This document shows, piece after piece, positions 43,707 to 53,064 of a stretch of 64,000 nucleotides of DNA. The notes beneath the pieces were generated by a model. That model worked only from the letters and a program-made list of their open reading frames with translations. It made no database searches and was not told the DNA's origin. Both the position numbers and the translations under genes were made by a program. How positions within the stretch are numbered: position 1 is the stretch's first letter; each line of letters begins with the position of its first letter. The DNA comes from JAGXQV01 sp041674485 (GTDB taxonomy: Bacteria; Pseudomonadota; Gammaproteobacteria; Burkholderiales; Sulfuricellaceae), in assembly GCA_041674485.1 (NCBI GenBank), contig JBAYVP010000002.1, positions 14,175-78,174 on the forward strand, in the 5' to 3' direction.

Positions 43707-46394
43707 TTAACGCAACAGCGTCAACACGTTGTTCGGCAACTGGTTGGCCTGGGCCAACATCGCCGTACCGGCTTGTTGCAGGATCTGGTTGCGGGTCAAT
43801 TGCGCGGTTTCTGCCGCAAAGTCCGCATCCTGAATCCGGCTACGCGCTGCCGTGATGTTTTCCGAAGTCGTGGTCAGGTTGGAAACCGTGGACGAGAAGC
43901 GGTTCTGGATCGCGCCCAGATCCGCACGGATGGTGTTGACCTGCGCCATCGCCGCATCGATCACATCGATCGCGGCCTGTGCCCCGGATGAGGTGCTGAT
44001 ATCCACCATAGACAGCTTGGACTTGGCGCTGGTGACCGACTCGCCTGCCGCCGTGGTGTTCAGCACGCCGCCGGAGGCGTTGACGGTATTCGAGGTCGCC
44101 GAGAACGGGCCGACCGTCGAGTTCAGGGTAACCTTGCCGGCGACCGTGATGGAATCCAGATGCGAACCCTCTACTCCCGTGCCGCCATCGCTGAGCGTGG
44201 TCGCCGTGCCGGTCTGGCCGGTGACGCTGACCGTTTGCGCCACATCGGTGGCACCGCTCGGGTCGGTCACGGCAGCCGAGTGCTCGAAAGTCTCGATCTT
44301 GATGTCGTAACCGGCCGAATTGACCAGCTTCATGCTGCCGGCCGTGGTGATCTCGGCGGTGATGCCGGTGGAACCGGTGCGCGCGTTGACCGCAGTGGCG
44401 AGAGCCGAAAGGTCCGAGGTGGTCACCGCCGCCGAAATGGCCACGGCGGTGGTGTTCGAACCGTACAGGTTGAACGACACCGTGCCGGCCGCAGTCAGCC
44501 CGCTGAGAGTGGCTTCGGAGAGGGCGGTGCCATTGACCCCGGTGGTGCCGGAAACCGCGTTGACGCTGGCCGCGATCTGTTTGGCGGTGGAGTTTTCCGC
44601 GACCGTGATGTCTTGCGCGGCCAGGCCGGAAATGGACAGGGTCTGGGCGCTGACACCGTTGCCCTCGGCGATGCCCACCGAGGCGCTGGCCGCCAGGGTG
44701 ATGTTGGTGGCATTGGACGCACCGCTCTCGAATTCCGCCGCATTGGTCGCAAATTTCAAGCTGTAGCCGGCTTCTGCGGCGACCGTGACCTGGCCGCGCA
44801 CCGAGGTGGAATCGTTACCCGCCTCGACCAAATCGACTGCGGTACCATTTAGACCCGTGACCAAGCCGGTGGCGGTAACAGCCGTGTCGATGGCAGTTGC
44901 GGTTACGGTAGCGCCAGTAACAAAGGTGCCCGCCGCATCGGTGGCCGTGGTGCCGCCGGTGTAGGCTCCAGCCGGAACGGCCAGCGCGACCACGTCACCC
45001 GCTGCGCCGCCCGCGAAATCCGCTGTGAAAGCGGTGGCGGTTGTAGTGCCGGTGAGCACGAACTGCACAACGCCCCCTGCGGCTGCCTGGGTAGCCGTGT
45101 AGCCACCGGCCGCCAATGCGGCAAGGCCGGCACCCGATTGCGTGGCGGCGAAGAAGTTGTCGTTAGTTGTCGCAACGTCAGCACCGGTCAGGAAGGTAAA
45201 TGCAGCATCGCCGAGTGGGGAGGCTTCAATCGAACTGGTAAAGGTCGCGGTGATCGTGGTGCCGGCGCCGGAAGATTGCGCTGTCAGCCCGATGGTCGCC
45301 GCGGCCGTACTATTTTTGACGGCAAAATTTGCGATGTTGATGTCCTTGCCGGAGGCGCTGGCGATGGTGATGCTGTCGGCCGTGGCAAAGCTGCTGGCGC
45401 CGCTGAGCGACAGGTCGGAGTCGCCGCTGGCGGTGTTGATCGCCGCAATGGCAGTTTCCAGAGCGGTCTGGATATTGGTGCGGGTCGCCGCGTCGGTGGC
45501 GCCGACCACATAGCTGACGGTGCTTGCGGTATTGGCATCGGTGGATAGATCGAACGTGACAGTGTCGCCAGGATCAGCCAGCGCATTCGCAAGCAAAGAC
45601 GTAAAGTCCAGGGTGGCCGCGTTATAACCTACCGCTTCGATGCCGGTGCCGGCGGTGAGCAGGGCGGCTGTTTCAGCGGCGGTCGAAGCGGCCGCGATGG
45701 CGATGTCTGTGGTGGTGCCGGCCGGATTGGTGACAGTCGCGGTGGTGGCGCTGCTGAAGTTGTTGGCGGTGCGAGCCAAGGCGGCCGTGGTCGTAACGGC
45801 TGCCGTCGCGCCCAGCTTGCTGCCGTTCAGTGCCGCCGTCCTGATTCCCTGTGCGGAACTGATCTGCGAAGCGATCTGTTCGGCACCCAGGGTTTCGGCC
45901 GATGCGCCGGCCACGGAAACGGCGATGGTCTGGTTGGCGTTGGCGCCCACCTGGAAGTTCTGCGTGGTGAAAGTGCCATCCAGCAGGTTCAGGCCGTTGA
46001 AGTTGGTGGTTTCGGAAATACGGTTCAGTTCCGCCATCAACTGGTTGGCTTCCGATTGCAGGCTCTTGCGGTCGGAGGCGCTGTTGGTCGCGTTGGAGGA
46101 CTGGATCGACAGTTCGCGCATCCGCTGCAAGATGTTGCCGGTTTCCTGCAACGCGCCTTCGGCGGTTTGCGCCAGTGAAACGCCGTCGTTGGCATTACGC
46201 GCCGCCTGGTTCAGGCCGCGCACTTGCGAAGTCATCCGGTCGGCAATCGCCAAGCCCGCCGCGTCGTCCTTGGCGCTGTTGATGCGCAAGCCGGAAGACA
46301 AGCGTTGCAGGGAAGTTTGCAGTGCGGATTGCGAGGATGTCAGGTTGCGCTGTGCATTCAGCGAAGCCATGTTGGTATTGATAGTTGCAGCCAT
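43707..46394 (-). CDS. fliC: Flagellin with very large central domain
   Basis: 895 residues; start at the ATG with AAGGAG eight bases upstream, giving the canonical MAATINTNMASLNAQRNL. The N-terminal D0/D1 (about 1-170) and C-terminal D1/D0 (last 90, ending LPNNVLTLLR) are normal. Between them about 620 residues of Thr/Ala/Ser-rich repeats form an unusually large surface domain; flagellins are more often 280-500 residues. Many Ser/Thr residues make it a natural acceptor for the glycosylation genes that start 440 bases upstream on the other strand. Transcribed from the sigma-28 promoter at 46500-46526. Confidence 0.93.
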   Translation of the reverse strand: MAATINTNMASLNAQRNLTSSQSALQTSLQRLSSGLRINSAKDDAAGLAIADRMTSQVRGLNQAARNANDGVSLAQTAEGALQETGNILQRMRELSIQSSNATNSASDRKSLQSEANQLMAELNRISETTNFNGLNLLDGTFTTQNFQVGANANQTIAVSVAGASAETLGAEQIASQISSAQGIRTAALNGSKLGATAAVTTTAALARTANNFSSATTATVTNPAGTTTDIAIAAASTAAETAALLTAGTGIEAVGYNAATLDFTSLLANALADPGDTVTFDLSTDANTASTVSYVVGATDAATRTNIQTALETAIAAINTASGDSDLSLSGASSFATADSITIASASGKDINIANFAVKNSTAAATIGLTAQSSGAGTTITATFTSSIEASPLGDAAFTFLTGADVATTNDNFFAATQSGAGLAALAAGGYTATQAAAGGVVQFVLTGTTTATAFTADFAGGAAGDVVALAVPAGAYTGGTTATDAAGTFVTGATVTATAIDTAVTATGLVTGLNGTAVDLVEAGNDSTSVRGQVTVAAEAGYSLKFATNAAEFESGASNATNITLAASASVGIAEGNGVSAQTLSISGLAAQDITVAENSTAKQIAASVNAVSGTTGVNGTALSEATLSGLTAAGTVSFNLYGSNTTAVAISAAVTTSDLSALATAVNARTGSTGITAEITTAGSMKLVNSAGYDIKIETFEHSAAVTDPSGATDVAQTVSVTGQTGTATTLSDGGTGVEGSHLDSITVAGKVTLNSTVGPFSATSNTVNASGGVLNTTAAGESVTSAKSKLSMVDISTSSGAQAAIDVIDAAMAQVNTIRADLGAIQNRFSSTVSNLTTTSENITAARSRIQDADFAAETAQLTRNQILQQAGTAMLAQANQLPNNVLTLLR

Positions 46395-46422
46395 TTTAAT
46401 TCTCCTTAAGAGCTTGGTTTGC

Positions 46423-46532
46423 TTTCCGGCTGGTTGCCGGTCACATTGGTTTGACTCGTTGTGCTGTTTTGCCGAGCCAATCAACCGCCGTTAGTCCAGT
46501 TATCGGACAAGGTTGGGAAAAGTTTAGGGGGA
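46423..46532 (-). other. Flagellin leader region, duplicated at 62.8 kb
   Basis: Contains the 5' untranslated region with a CCGG-CTGGTTG-CCGG hairpin and the sigma-28 promoter. Nearly the same sequence, with small insertions, recurs at 62801-62920. From here to 46833 the gap holds only the repeat remnant listed below. Confidence 0.75.
46500..46526 (-). promoter_or_regulatory. Sigma-28 promoter of fliC
   Basis: On the minus strand TAAACTTT (46519-46526), 11 bases, TCCGATAA (46500-46507): a near-perfect match to the FliA consensus TAAAGTTT-N11-GCCGATAA. It gives an untranslated leader of about 100 bases. Confidence 0.9.
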
Positions 46533-46672
46533 TTGGGGATTTTTTGGGGTTTGAGGGCAACTGGAACGACTATCTCTCAAGAAACAGCTTTTTATAGCTA
46601 TACGCATCAATAAGTTACAAAACGCAGAGAATGACCGAACAGCAGCCGCCAAGAGCAAACCCCTCACAGCCC

Positions 46673-46720
46673 TCCTCATGCAAGGTGGGAAGGAGAAAAC
46701 AGCAACCCCCGAGTAGTTGC
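46673..46720. repeat. Partial copy E of the dispersed GTAACTACTCAG-bounded element
   Basis: Only the right end (GGGAAGGAGAAAACAGCAAC-like arm and CCGAGTAGTTGC at 46709-46720) is recognisable; the left end is lost. Confidence 0.55.
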
Positions 46721-46833
46721 GAAACATCAATAATTCAGCGGTTTCGGCTTGTCTGGATTGGGTTAAATGCACCCGCGAGAACGGGTTATTTGGTGTAAAT
46801 TACGGAAATCGCAAATACTATGTTTTGCCTGCC

Positions 46834-49713
46834 ATGACCGACATCGAAGCCCAGCAACCCCCGACTCTATCGCCCCTGGAACAAGAAATTCGGGTGACTT
46901 TTCAGCAAGCCGTTGCCCATCATCAGGCGGGGCAGTTGCAAGAAGCCGGTAATCTTTATCGGGCCATCCTGCAAATCCAACGGGATCATCCGGGCGCAAA
47001 CCACAATCTGGGGGTTGCTGCGGTACAGGCGCAAAGGCCTGCTGAGGGATTGGCATATTTTGAAGCGGCGCTGAGATCTGACATGGAGTCGGAGCGATAC
47101 TGGCTAGATTACATTGATGCGCTGATTCTATCCGGTCAATTGGACGTTGCGAGGCAGACGCTGGCATTGGGCAAACAGCATGGTTTGCAGGGCGAAGCGA
47201 TGGAAGCACTGGCGGAGAGAATGGTTGTCTGCCAGCGGATTGAGGATCAAGCGGATGCTGCACAGCAGCATAATGTGAAGGGAGCGCAGCCTATACCGGC
47301 AACTTTGCAAGATGGCAAAAAACAACCCAGACATGCCAAGCTGGCGAAACCACCCAAGAAAGTTGCCGCACGACACGGCATAGAGCCCAATGCCCAAGAG
47401 ATCAGCGCCCTGGGGCTATTCTTTGGCCAAGGTCGTTACATAGAAATGGAAGCTGCCGCTAGAAAATTAACGGCAATTTACCCCTTGTATGGAATAGGCT
47501 GGAAAGCGCTGGGAATGTCATTGCTGCAACAAGGGCGTAGTGCAGAAGCACTGGAGTATTTTCAAAGAGCGGTCGCACTATTAAGTGAGGATGCCGAGGC
47601 ATATAGCAACTTAGGCGGCATTCTCTATAGCTTGGGATTTTTTTCCGAGGCCGAAGCGAATTTGCGGCGGGCGCTGGAACTCAAGCCCGATTACGCCGAA
47701 GCGCATTACAACATGGGCAACGCACTTTGTGGGCAAGGACGTTTTTCAGAAGCCGAGATCAGATATCGGCATGCTCTGGCAATCAAACCGAATTCAGCGG
47801 AGTTGCATTACAATCTGGGCATTACACTCAATGAGCAAAATCGATTTTCGGATGCCGAAAACTGCTATCGACGGGCATTAGAAATCAACCCGGATTACTT
47901 TAATGCACAAATTAACCTGGGTAATGTACTAAAGGCGCAAAACAAGTTGGTGGAAGCTGAAGCATGCTGCCGCCGTGCGCTAACAATCAAACCAGATCAC
48001 GCCAAAGCACATAGCAACTTGGGGACAATTCTTCAGGGACAGGGGAGATTTGCTGAGGCCCAGGCTAGTTTGCAACATGCATTGGAAATCACGCCAGACT
48101 ACGCTGAAGCCTTAAGCAACCTTGGCAATGTATACAAGGATATGGGCAATTTGGCTGGGGCCGAAGCCTGTTATCGGCATGCCATGAAAATCAACCCCGA
48201 ATATGCAGAAGCATACAGCAATCTTGGATCCTGCCTTTTATTACAAGGCCGGCTTCAGGAGGCCGAGAACACCCTGCTGGAAGCATTGAAGAAAAATGAT
48301 AATTTGGCAGAAGTGCATAACAACTTGGGTAATGTTGTTACCTTGCAAGGCAGGCATCGCGAAGCCGAAATCAGTTTCCGACATGCGCTGGAAATCAAAC
48401 CAGATTATGCGGACGCATACAGCAACTTTCTTTTCTCACTTAGCCACAGCGAAGCAATTGATGCTCAAGCACTGTTCGCCGAACACTGCCGATTTGGCGA
48501 GCAGTTTGAGGCGCACTTGCGCCCTGGCTGGCCGCAGCACACCAATTCGCGAGACTCAACACGCTGTTTGCAGATTGGTTTTGTCTCAGCCGATTTATGT
48601 AACCATGCCGTGGCGAACTTTATCGAACCTGTATTGGCGTACTTGGCAAGCCATTCACAGTTATCGCTGCACGCATACTATAACCACACCGTCGAAGATG
48701 GTGTCACCCAGCGCATACGCGGCTATCTGAATCACTGGCATCCCATTGCAGGCATGTCGGACAGTAATCTGGCGCAAAAAATCATCGCGGACGGCATCGA
48801 TATCCTGATTGACCTTTCAGGCCATACCGGAAATAACCGCCTGCTGACTTTTGCGCGCAAACCGGCTCCGGTGCAGGCAAGCTGGATGGGTTATCCGGGC
48901 ACGACAGGTCTGCGCGCCATGGATTACTTTCTGGCGGATCGATTTTTACTGCCTCCCGGACAGCTCGATACCCAATTTACAGAAAAAATTGTGCGCATGC
49001 CCGCAAGCGCGCCCTTTTTACCCTTCAAAGACGCACCGCCGGTCAACGCACTGCCTGCCTTGAGCAACGGCTACGTAACCTTTGGCAGCTTCAATCGGCC
49101 AAGCAAGCTTAGCCATGCGGTCATCGCGCTGTGGGCGCAGCTCCTGCGCGCCTTGCCAGATTCCAGAATGTTGCTGGGCGGCATGCCCGATGCGGTGCAG
49201 TACGACACGCTGATCAATTTGTTCACACAGGAAGGCATCGCTCGGGAACGCTTGGATTTTCATCCGCGCAGCGGCATGGATGACTATCTGGCCCTGCATC
49301 ACCATGTGGACATATGTCTGGATACGTTTCCTTATAATGGCGGCACGACAACCTGTCATGCGCTGTGGATGGGGGTGCCGACGCTAACCCTGGCGGGTGG
49401 CACGGCAGCGGGCCGACCGGGTGCCGCGCTTCTCGGCCATGCTGGCCTGGATGAGTTTGTAGCCCATGATGCAGCGGATTTCATGCAAAAGGGGCTGTAT
49501 TGGGCAGAGAATCTCGCCACGCTGTCCGATATCCGTGCAGGATTGCGGGAACGCTTTGCGCATTCGGCGATGGGCCAGCCAGCGGTGGTGGCCGCAGGTG
49601 TGGAACGCGCCTTGCGCATTATGTGGCAACGCTGGTGCGCGGGCTTGCCGGCGGAATCATTTGAAGTATCATTGCAAGATATTGACGGTACAACGCAGGA
49701 GGCTGTCAAATGA
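46834..49713 (+). CDS. TPR-repeat O-linked GlcNAc transferase (SPINDLY family, GT41-like)
   Basis: 959 residues. About 15-90 and 230-590 are tetratricopeptide repeats (recurring AEAHYNMGNALCGQGRFSEAE-type units). The C-terminal catalytic region (about 600-930) has SGHTGNNRLLTFARKPAPVQ, MGYPGTTG, FNRPSKLS and DTFPYNGGTTTCHALWMGVP, the O-GlcNAc-transferase/SPINDLY signature. It should transfer a sugar from a nucleotide donor to Ser/Thr of proteins in the cytoplasm. It is divergent from fliC and heads the sugar island, so flagellin is the likely acceptor. Start taken at MTDIEAQQ; the ribosome-binding site is weak. Confidence 0.85.
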   Translation: MTDIEAQQPPTLSPLEQEIRVTFQQAVAHHQAGQLQEAGNLYRAILQIQRDHPGANHNLGVAAVQAQRPAEGLAYFEAALRSDMESERYWLDYIDALILSGQLDVARQTLALGKQHGLQGEAMEALAERMVVCQRIEDQADAAQQHNVKGAQPIPATLQDGKKQPRHAKLAKPPKKVAARHGIEPNAQEISALGLFFGQGRYIEMEAAARKLTAIYPLYGIGWKALGMSLLQQGRSAEALEYFQRAVALLSEDAEAYSNLGGILYSLGFFSEAEANLRRALELKPDYAEAHYNMGNALCGQGRFSEAEIRYRHALAIKPNSAELHYNLGITLNEQNRFSDAENCYRRALEINPDYFNAQINLGNVLKAQNKLVEAEACCRRALTIKPDHAKAHSNLGTILQGQGRFAEAQASLQHALEITPDYAEALSNLGNVYKDMGNLAGAEACYRHAMKINPEYAEAYSNLGSCLLLQGRLQEAENTLLEALKKNDNLAEVHNNLGNVVTLQGRHREAEISFRHALEIKPDYADAYSNFLFSLSHSEAIDAQALFAEHCRFGEQFEAHLRPGWPQHTNSRDSTRCLQIGFVSADLCNHAVANFIEPVLAYLASHSQLSLHAYYNHTVEDGVTQRIRGYLNHWHPIAGMSDSNLAQKIIADGIDILIDLSGHTGNNRLLTFARKPAPVQASWMGYPGTTGLRAMDYFLADRFLLPPGQLDTQFTEKIVRMPASAPFLPFKDAPPVNALPALSNGYVTFGSFNRPSKLSHAVIALWAQLLRALPDSRMLLGGMPDAVQYDTLINLFTQEGIARERLDFHPRSGMDDYLALHHHVDICLDTFPYNGGTTTCHALWMGVPTLTLAGGTAAGRPGAALLGHAGLDEFVAHDAADFMQKGLYWAENLATLSDIRAGLRERFAHSAMGQPAVVAAGVERALRIMWQRWCAGLPAESFEVSLQDIDGTTQEAVK

Positions 49714-50831
49714 CGCAATCACGGGAAACGCCAATTTATGTCACGCAACCTTCCTTGCCTCCGCTGGAGGAATTCATTCCCTATTTGCAGCAAATCTGGG
49801 AAAGCCGGCGGCTGACCAACAGCGGCCCGTTTCACCAGCAATTTGAACAGGTATTGTGCGACCACTTGGGCGTGAAGCATCTGTCCCTGTTCGCCAACGG
49901 CACCCTGGCGCTGGTTACCGCCCTCCAAGCCTTGCGCATCACTGGCGAAGTCATCACCACGCCCTATTCGTTTGTGGCTACTGCCCATTCGCTGCTGTGG
50001 AACGGAATCAAGCCGGTATTTGCAGACATCGACCCGATCACGCTCAACCTCGATCCTGACAAAATCGAGGCCGCCATCACCCCGCAAACTACCGCCATCA
50101 TGCCGGTACACTGCTACGGTCACCCTTGCGATGTAGATGCCATTCAGAAAATTGCCGATAACTACAATTTGAAAGTCGTCTACGATGCCGCACATGCCTT
50201 TGGCGTGCAACGCAATGACAGTAGTGTGCTTAATCACGGCGATTTGTCGGTACTGAGTTTCCATGCTACCAAGGTATTCAACACCTTCGAAGGCGGCGCC
50301 ATTATCTGCCACGATGCCAAAACCAAACAGCGTATCGACCACCTGAAAAACTTTGGTTTTGTGGACGAGGTAACCGTGGTCGCTCCCGGCATCAACGGCA
50401 AGATGAGCGAAATCAATGCCGCCTTTGGCTTGTTGCAACTCAAGGGTATCGATGAAGCCCTGCAGAAGCGCAAAGCCATTGACGCCCGTTACCGGGATGC
50501 TCTGGCCGGAGTCAAGGGAATCCGCTGCCTGTCGGCTGCAGGCGAAAAAGTGGCGAACTACGCCTACTTCCCAATTCTGGTGCAACCGGACTATCCCTTG
50601 ATCCGTGATGCGTTGTATCAAAAGCTGCAGGACAACGGCATTTATGCGAGGCGCTATTTCTACCCGTTGATCAGCGATTTCCCGATGTACCGGGGAATGC
50701 CTTCGGCGGCGCATGCGAATTTGCCGGTGGCAAGAAAAGTGGCGGAGCAGGTGATTTGTTTGCCGATTTATCCGGATTTATCCAATGGCCAAATTGATTC
50801 TATTCTTGATCTGATCATGCCAATCAACTGA
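49710..50831 (+). CDS. DegT/DnrJ/EryC1/StrS sugar aminotransferase
   Basis: 373 residues of the PLP-dependent sugar aminotransferase family. K188 in SFHATKVFNTFEGG is the Schiff-base lysine; LFANGTLAL and DAAHAFG are cofactor-pocket motifs. Such enzymes put an amino group on nucleotide-activated keto-sugars (C3 or C4). Overlaps the transferase gene by 4 bases (ATGA). Its amino-sugar product would be the substrate for the acylating genes at 59.0-62.4 kb. Confidence 0.9.
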   Translation: MTQSRETPIYVTQPSLPPLEEFIPYLQQIWESRRLTNSGPFHQQFEQVLCDHLGVKHLSLFANGTLALVTALQALRITGEVITTPYSFVATAHSLLWNGIKPVFADIDPITLNLDPDKIEAAITPQTTAIMPVHCYGHPCDVDAIQKIADNYNLKVVYDAAHAFGVQRNDSSVLNHGDLSVLSFHATKVFNTFEGGAIICHDAKTKQRIDHLKNFGFVDEVTVVAPGINGKMSEINAAFGLLQLKGIDEALQKRKAIDARYRDALAGVKGIRCLSAAGEKVANYAYFPILVQPDYPLIRDALYQKLQDNGIYARRYFYPLISDFPMYRGMPSAAHANLPVARKVAEQVICLPIYPDLSNGQIDSILDLIMPIN

Positions 50832-50833
50832 CA

Positions 50834-51046
50834 TTGGGAATCACGGTAGCGTCACGAAACAAAATGCGAAATAATCTCCGGATAGAGCCACACCAAATTA
50901 TGAGGATTGCGCCCATGCCCACCATACCCAGACCAACGGCTGGCGACTACCTTGATGCTTTTACCGATGCTGGTGAAACTCAAGCCATGTTGCTTTATAA
51001 AGAAGTGGATGCCGATTATCTGTTGATCGGCAGACCATGCGCCTGA
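50834..51046 (+). pseudogene. Fragment of a PIN-like (DUF3368-type) protein gene
   Basis: The frame contains DAGETQAMLLYKEVDADYLLIG, which resembles the GEAEAI...ADLLLID region of DUF3368 PIN-type toxins, but without the start or the end of such a protein. The first 25 codons look non-coding. Probably a leftover of a toxin gene cut by the HEPN-MNT module. Confidence 0.45.
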
Positions 51047-51336
51047 ATGCCCACCAAATCCAAGTTATTCTCCAACTGGCTCACCAAGTGGCAGGGCATC
51101 AAACCCGTGTGAGAGTTTTCGGATCCAGGCTTGACGACACCGCGCGTGGCGGAGATATTGACCTCATGCTTGAATTGCCGGAACCTGTGGATAACCCTGC
51201 GCTCATGGCCGCGCAGGTGTCAGCGCAAGTGTCGCGCGCCATGCACGGGCGCAAAGTGGACGTGCTGCTCAGCGCGCCCAACCTCATGCGACTTCCCATC
51301 CACGATATTGCATTCAAAGAAGGGCAATTGCTGTGA
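51037..51336 (+). CDS. MNT-type nucleotidyltransferase antitoxin, pair 1
   Basis: 99 residues with the minimal nucleotidyltransferase motif FGSRLDDTARGGDIDLML and a third Asp in RKVDVLL. In HEPN-MNT systems MntA AMPylates the HEPN toxin. Overlaps the HEPN gene by 4 bases. Confidence 0.83.
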   Translation: MRLNAHQIQVILQLAHQVAGHQTRVRVFGSRLDDTARGGDIDLMLELPEPVDNPALMAAQVSAQVSRAMHGRKVDVLLSAPNLMRLPIHDIAFKEGQLL

Positions 51337-51812
51337 CAGAGAAGCCCAAAATTGTGCCGCGCCTGCAATTTTTAGCTCGGGTCGTGCGTAAGGAATGCCA
51401 GCACCTCACCACGACAGACCAGCGTTTGTTTGACGGTTTGTTCACTATAGAGCAGGCCGCCCAGCTCGAAGCAGACCATGATCTGGCGGAGCGTGTGGAA
51501 GCCTTTGTCGGCAGGTTCGGCCGCTTGCAAGATACGGTGGGCGACAAGCTGCTGCCCTTGCTATTGGATGGGCTAGGTGAAAAATCATTGGCCGTCATCG
51601 ACAACCTTGACCGGGCCGAACGCCTGGGGCTGCTTCAGTCGGCTGACGAATGGATGGCCATTCGCAACCTCAGAAACCAGATGATTCACGAATATGTTGA
51701 AGACCCGGCCATCCTCTGCAGCGCCTTGCAAACAGGGCATGTTTTTGTGCCAACGCTCATCGTCGCGGCCAACAAAATGATTGCTGAAATCGAGCGGCGT
51801 GGCTGGGCGTGA
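51333..51812 (+). CDS. HEPN-like toxin, pair 1
   Basis: 159-residue helical protein with RNLRNQMIHEY, the R-x4-H motif followed by Tyr seen in HEPN RNases paired with MNT. Overlapping the MNT gene confirms the pairing. Confidence 0.8.
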   Translation: MTEKPKIVPRLQFLARVVRKECQHLTTTDQRLFDGLFTIEQAAQLEADHDLAERVEAFVGRFGRLQDTVGDKLLPLLLDGLGEKSLAVIDNLDRAERLGLLQSADEWMAIRNLRNQMIHEYVEDPAILCSALQTGHVFVPTLIVAANKMIAEIERRGWA

Positions 51813-51850
51813 AGTTGGCTAATTTGGCATGCAAAACCGGATATGCTGAG

Positions 51851-52021
51851 ATGAGTGACTTAGTGAAAATAGAAAACCTGAAAAAACTGATCATCTAAAT
51901 CCGGGGGGCAGGGTGTGCTGCTTGATAGCGATGTCGCCAAAATTTATGGGGTTGAAACCAAACGAATCAATGAGGCAGTAAAAAACAATCCCGATAAATT
52001 TCCGCAGGATTATGCGGCGCT
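51851..52021 (+). pseudogene. Broken ORF6N-domain gene
   Basis: Begins MSDLVKIENLKKLII, meets a stop, and resumes in another frame as VLLDSDVAKIYGVETKRINE and NNPDKFPQDY, the core of the ORF6N phage/antirepressor domain. It is then cut off by a GTCGGG palindromic repeat at 52022-52043. One nonsense change, a frameshift and a truncation make it non-functional. Confidence 0.7.
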
Positions 52022-52208
52022 CTGTCGGGATGAATCCCGACCTACAAAATCCACCCCCGGTTCATAAAAGGTGCTTTTACAATTTCTGCAACCCTAAGCG
52101 GGTAATGAAAAATCTTGCCATCATGCAGAACCATTTGCCCACGTTCGTTAATGATAGGATGCGATTTCTTGTGTCCCTTGCGGACTTTGATCTAACACAA
52201 GGACAGTG

Positions 52209-52514
52209 ATGCGATTAACTGACCAGCAGTGCGCCATAATTCGCGCAACCGTTGCTGAAACTTTTGGTGCAAGGGCCGATGTGTGGCTGTTTGGATCAAG
52301 GGTGGATGACAGCAAGCGAGGGGGGGACATTGATCTTTTGATTGAAACAGATCAAGTTGACGTCGATGCAATAGCGCGAGCTGAAATTTCCTTCCTGACC
52401 AAGATACAAATGAAATTGGGCGAGCAAAAAATAGATGTGCTGCTGGATTACCCCTCGCGTAAAACCCGCCCGCCCATTTTTTCCGTTGCCAAACAAACCG
52501 GTATTTTGCTATGA
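52209..52514 (+). CDS. MNT-type nucleotidyltransferase antitoxin, pair 2
   Basis: 101 residues with FGSRVDDSKRGGDIDLLI and QKIDVLLDYP. ATG at 52209 with AAGGA upstream; a GTG one codon earlier is possible. Overlaps the HEPN gene by 4 bases. Distinct from pair 1 but of the same family. Confidence 0.85.
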   Translation: MRLTDQQCAIIRATVAETFGARADVWLFGSRVDDSKRGGDIDLLIETDQVDVDAIARAEISFLTKIQMKLGEQKIDVLLDYPSRKTRPPIFSVAKQTGILL

Positions 52515-53047
52515 GTAACGATGTTTCATCACTTCGACTGCAAGACGCTTGGCGCGAATGCGAGCGCAACGTTTATCACCTGTGCCGTGCATTAACATCG
52601 CTCGATTCCATTTTACCGATGACTGGGAAGAGGCTCGAGTATCTGACCGATGCGCAGGTGCAAGCGCTAGACCAATTCATCCTGCGTTTTACAAAATTGC
52701 AGGACGCGATGGGCGGTCGTTTGTTTCCGGCTATCCTGCAATATCTGCAGGAGCAATATGAAGAACGCCCAATGCTGGACAAACTTAACCGACTGGAAAA
52801 ACTAGGGTATATCCAAAGTGCAGAGGCATGGCAGAACATTCGTACTGCTCGCAACAAATTCGCCCATGATTATCCCGATGACTGGGAAAAGAATGCCGCA
52901 CTAATCAATGTGGCCTGCGAAGCTGCTGCAGATATGTACAACATTCTGGCGGGCATAGAGAAGAAGTTGAAAATCGATCAGCCGCTTCTTGAATTGGGTA
53001 AGGCTTTGACGGTGGATTATCCGAAACCATCGTCTCGCTGCAAATAA
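52511..53047 (+). CDS. HEPN-like toxin, pair 2
   Basis: 178 residues, helical, with RTARNKFAHDY (R-x4-H-x-Y type). Related to the pair 1 toxin (shared FTKLQDAMGGRLFP against FGRLQDTVGDKLLP) and its longer C-terminus is Lys-rich. Confidence 0.8.
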   Translation: MSNDVSSLRLQDAWRECERNVYHLCRALTSLDSILPMTGKRLEYLTDAQVQALDQFILRFTKLQDAMGGRLFPAILQYLQEQYEERPMLDKLNRLEKLGYIQSAEAWQNIRTARNKFAHDYPDDWEKNAALINVACEAAADMYNILAGIEKKLKIDQPLLELGKALTVDYPKPSSRCK

Positions 53048-53064
53048 GTGTTCGCCAGTTGAAA

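Noticed and set aside
44160..46494. Several long plus-strand frames opposite the flagellin gene
   Set aside because: They result from the biased Ala/Thr/Val codons of the repetitive flagellin domain and show no protein family.
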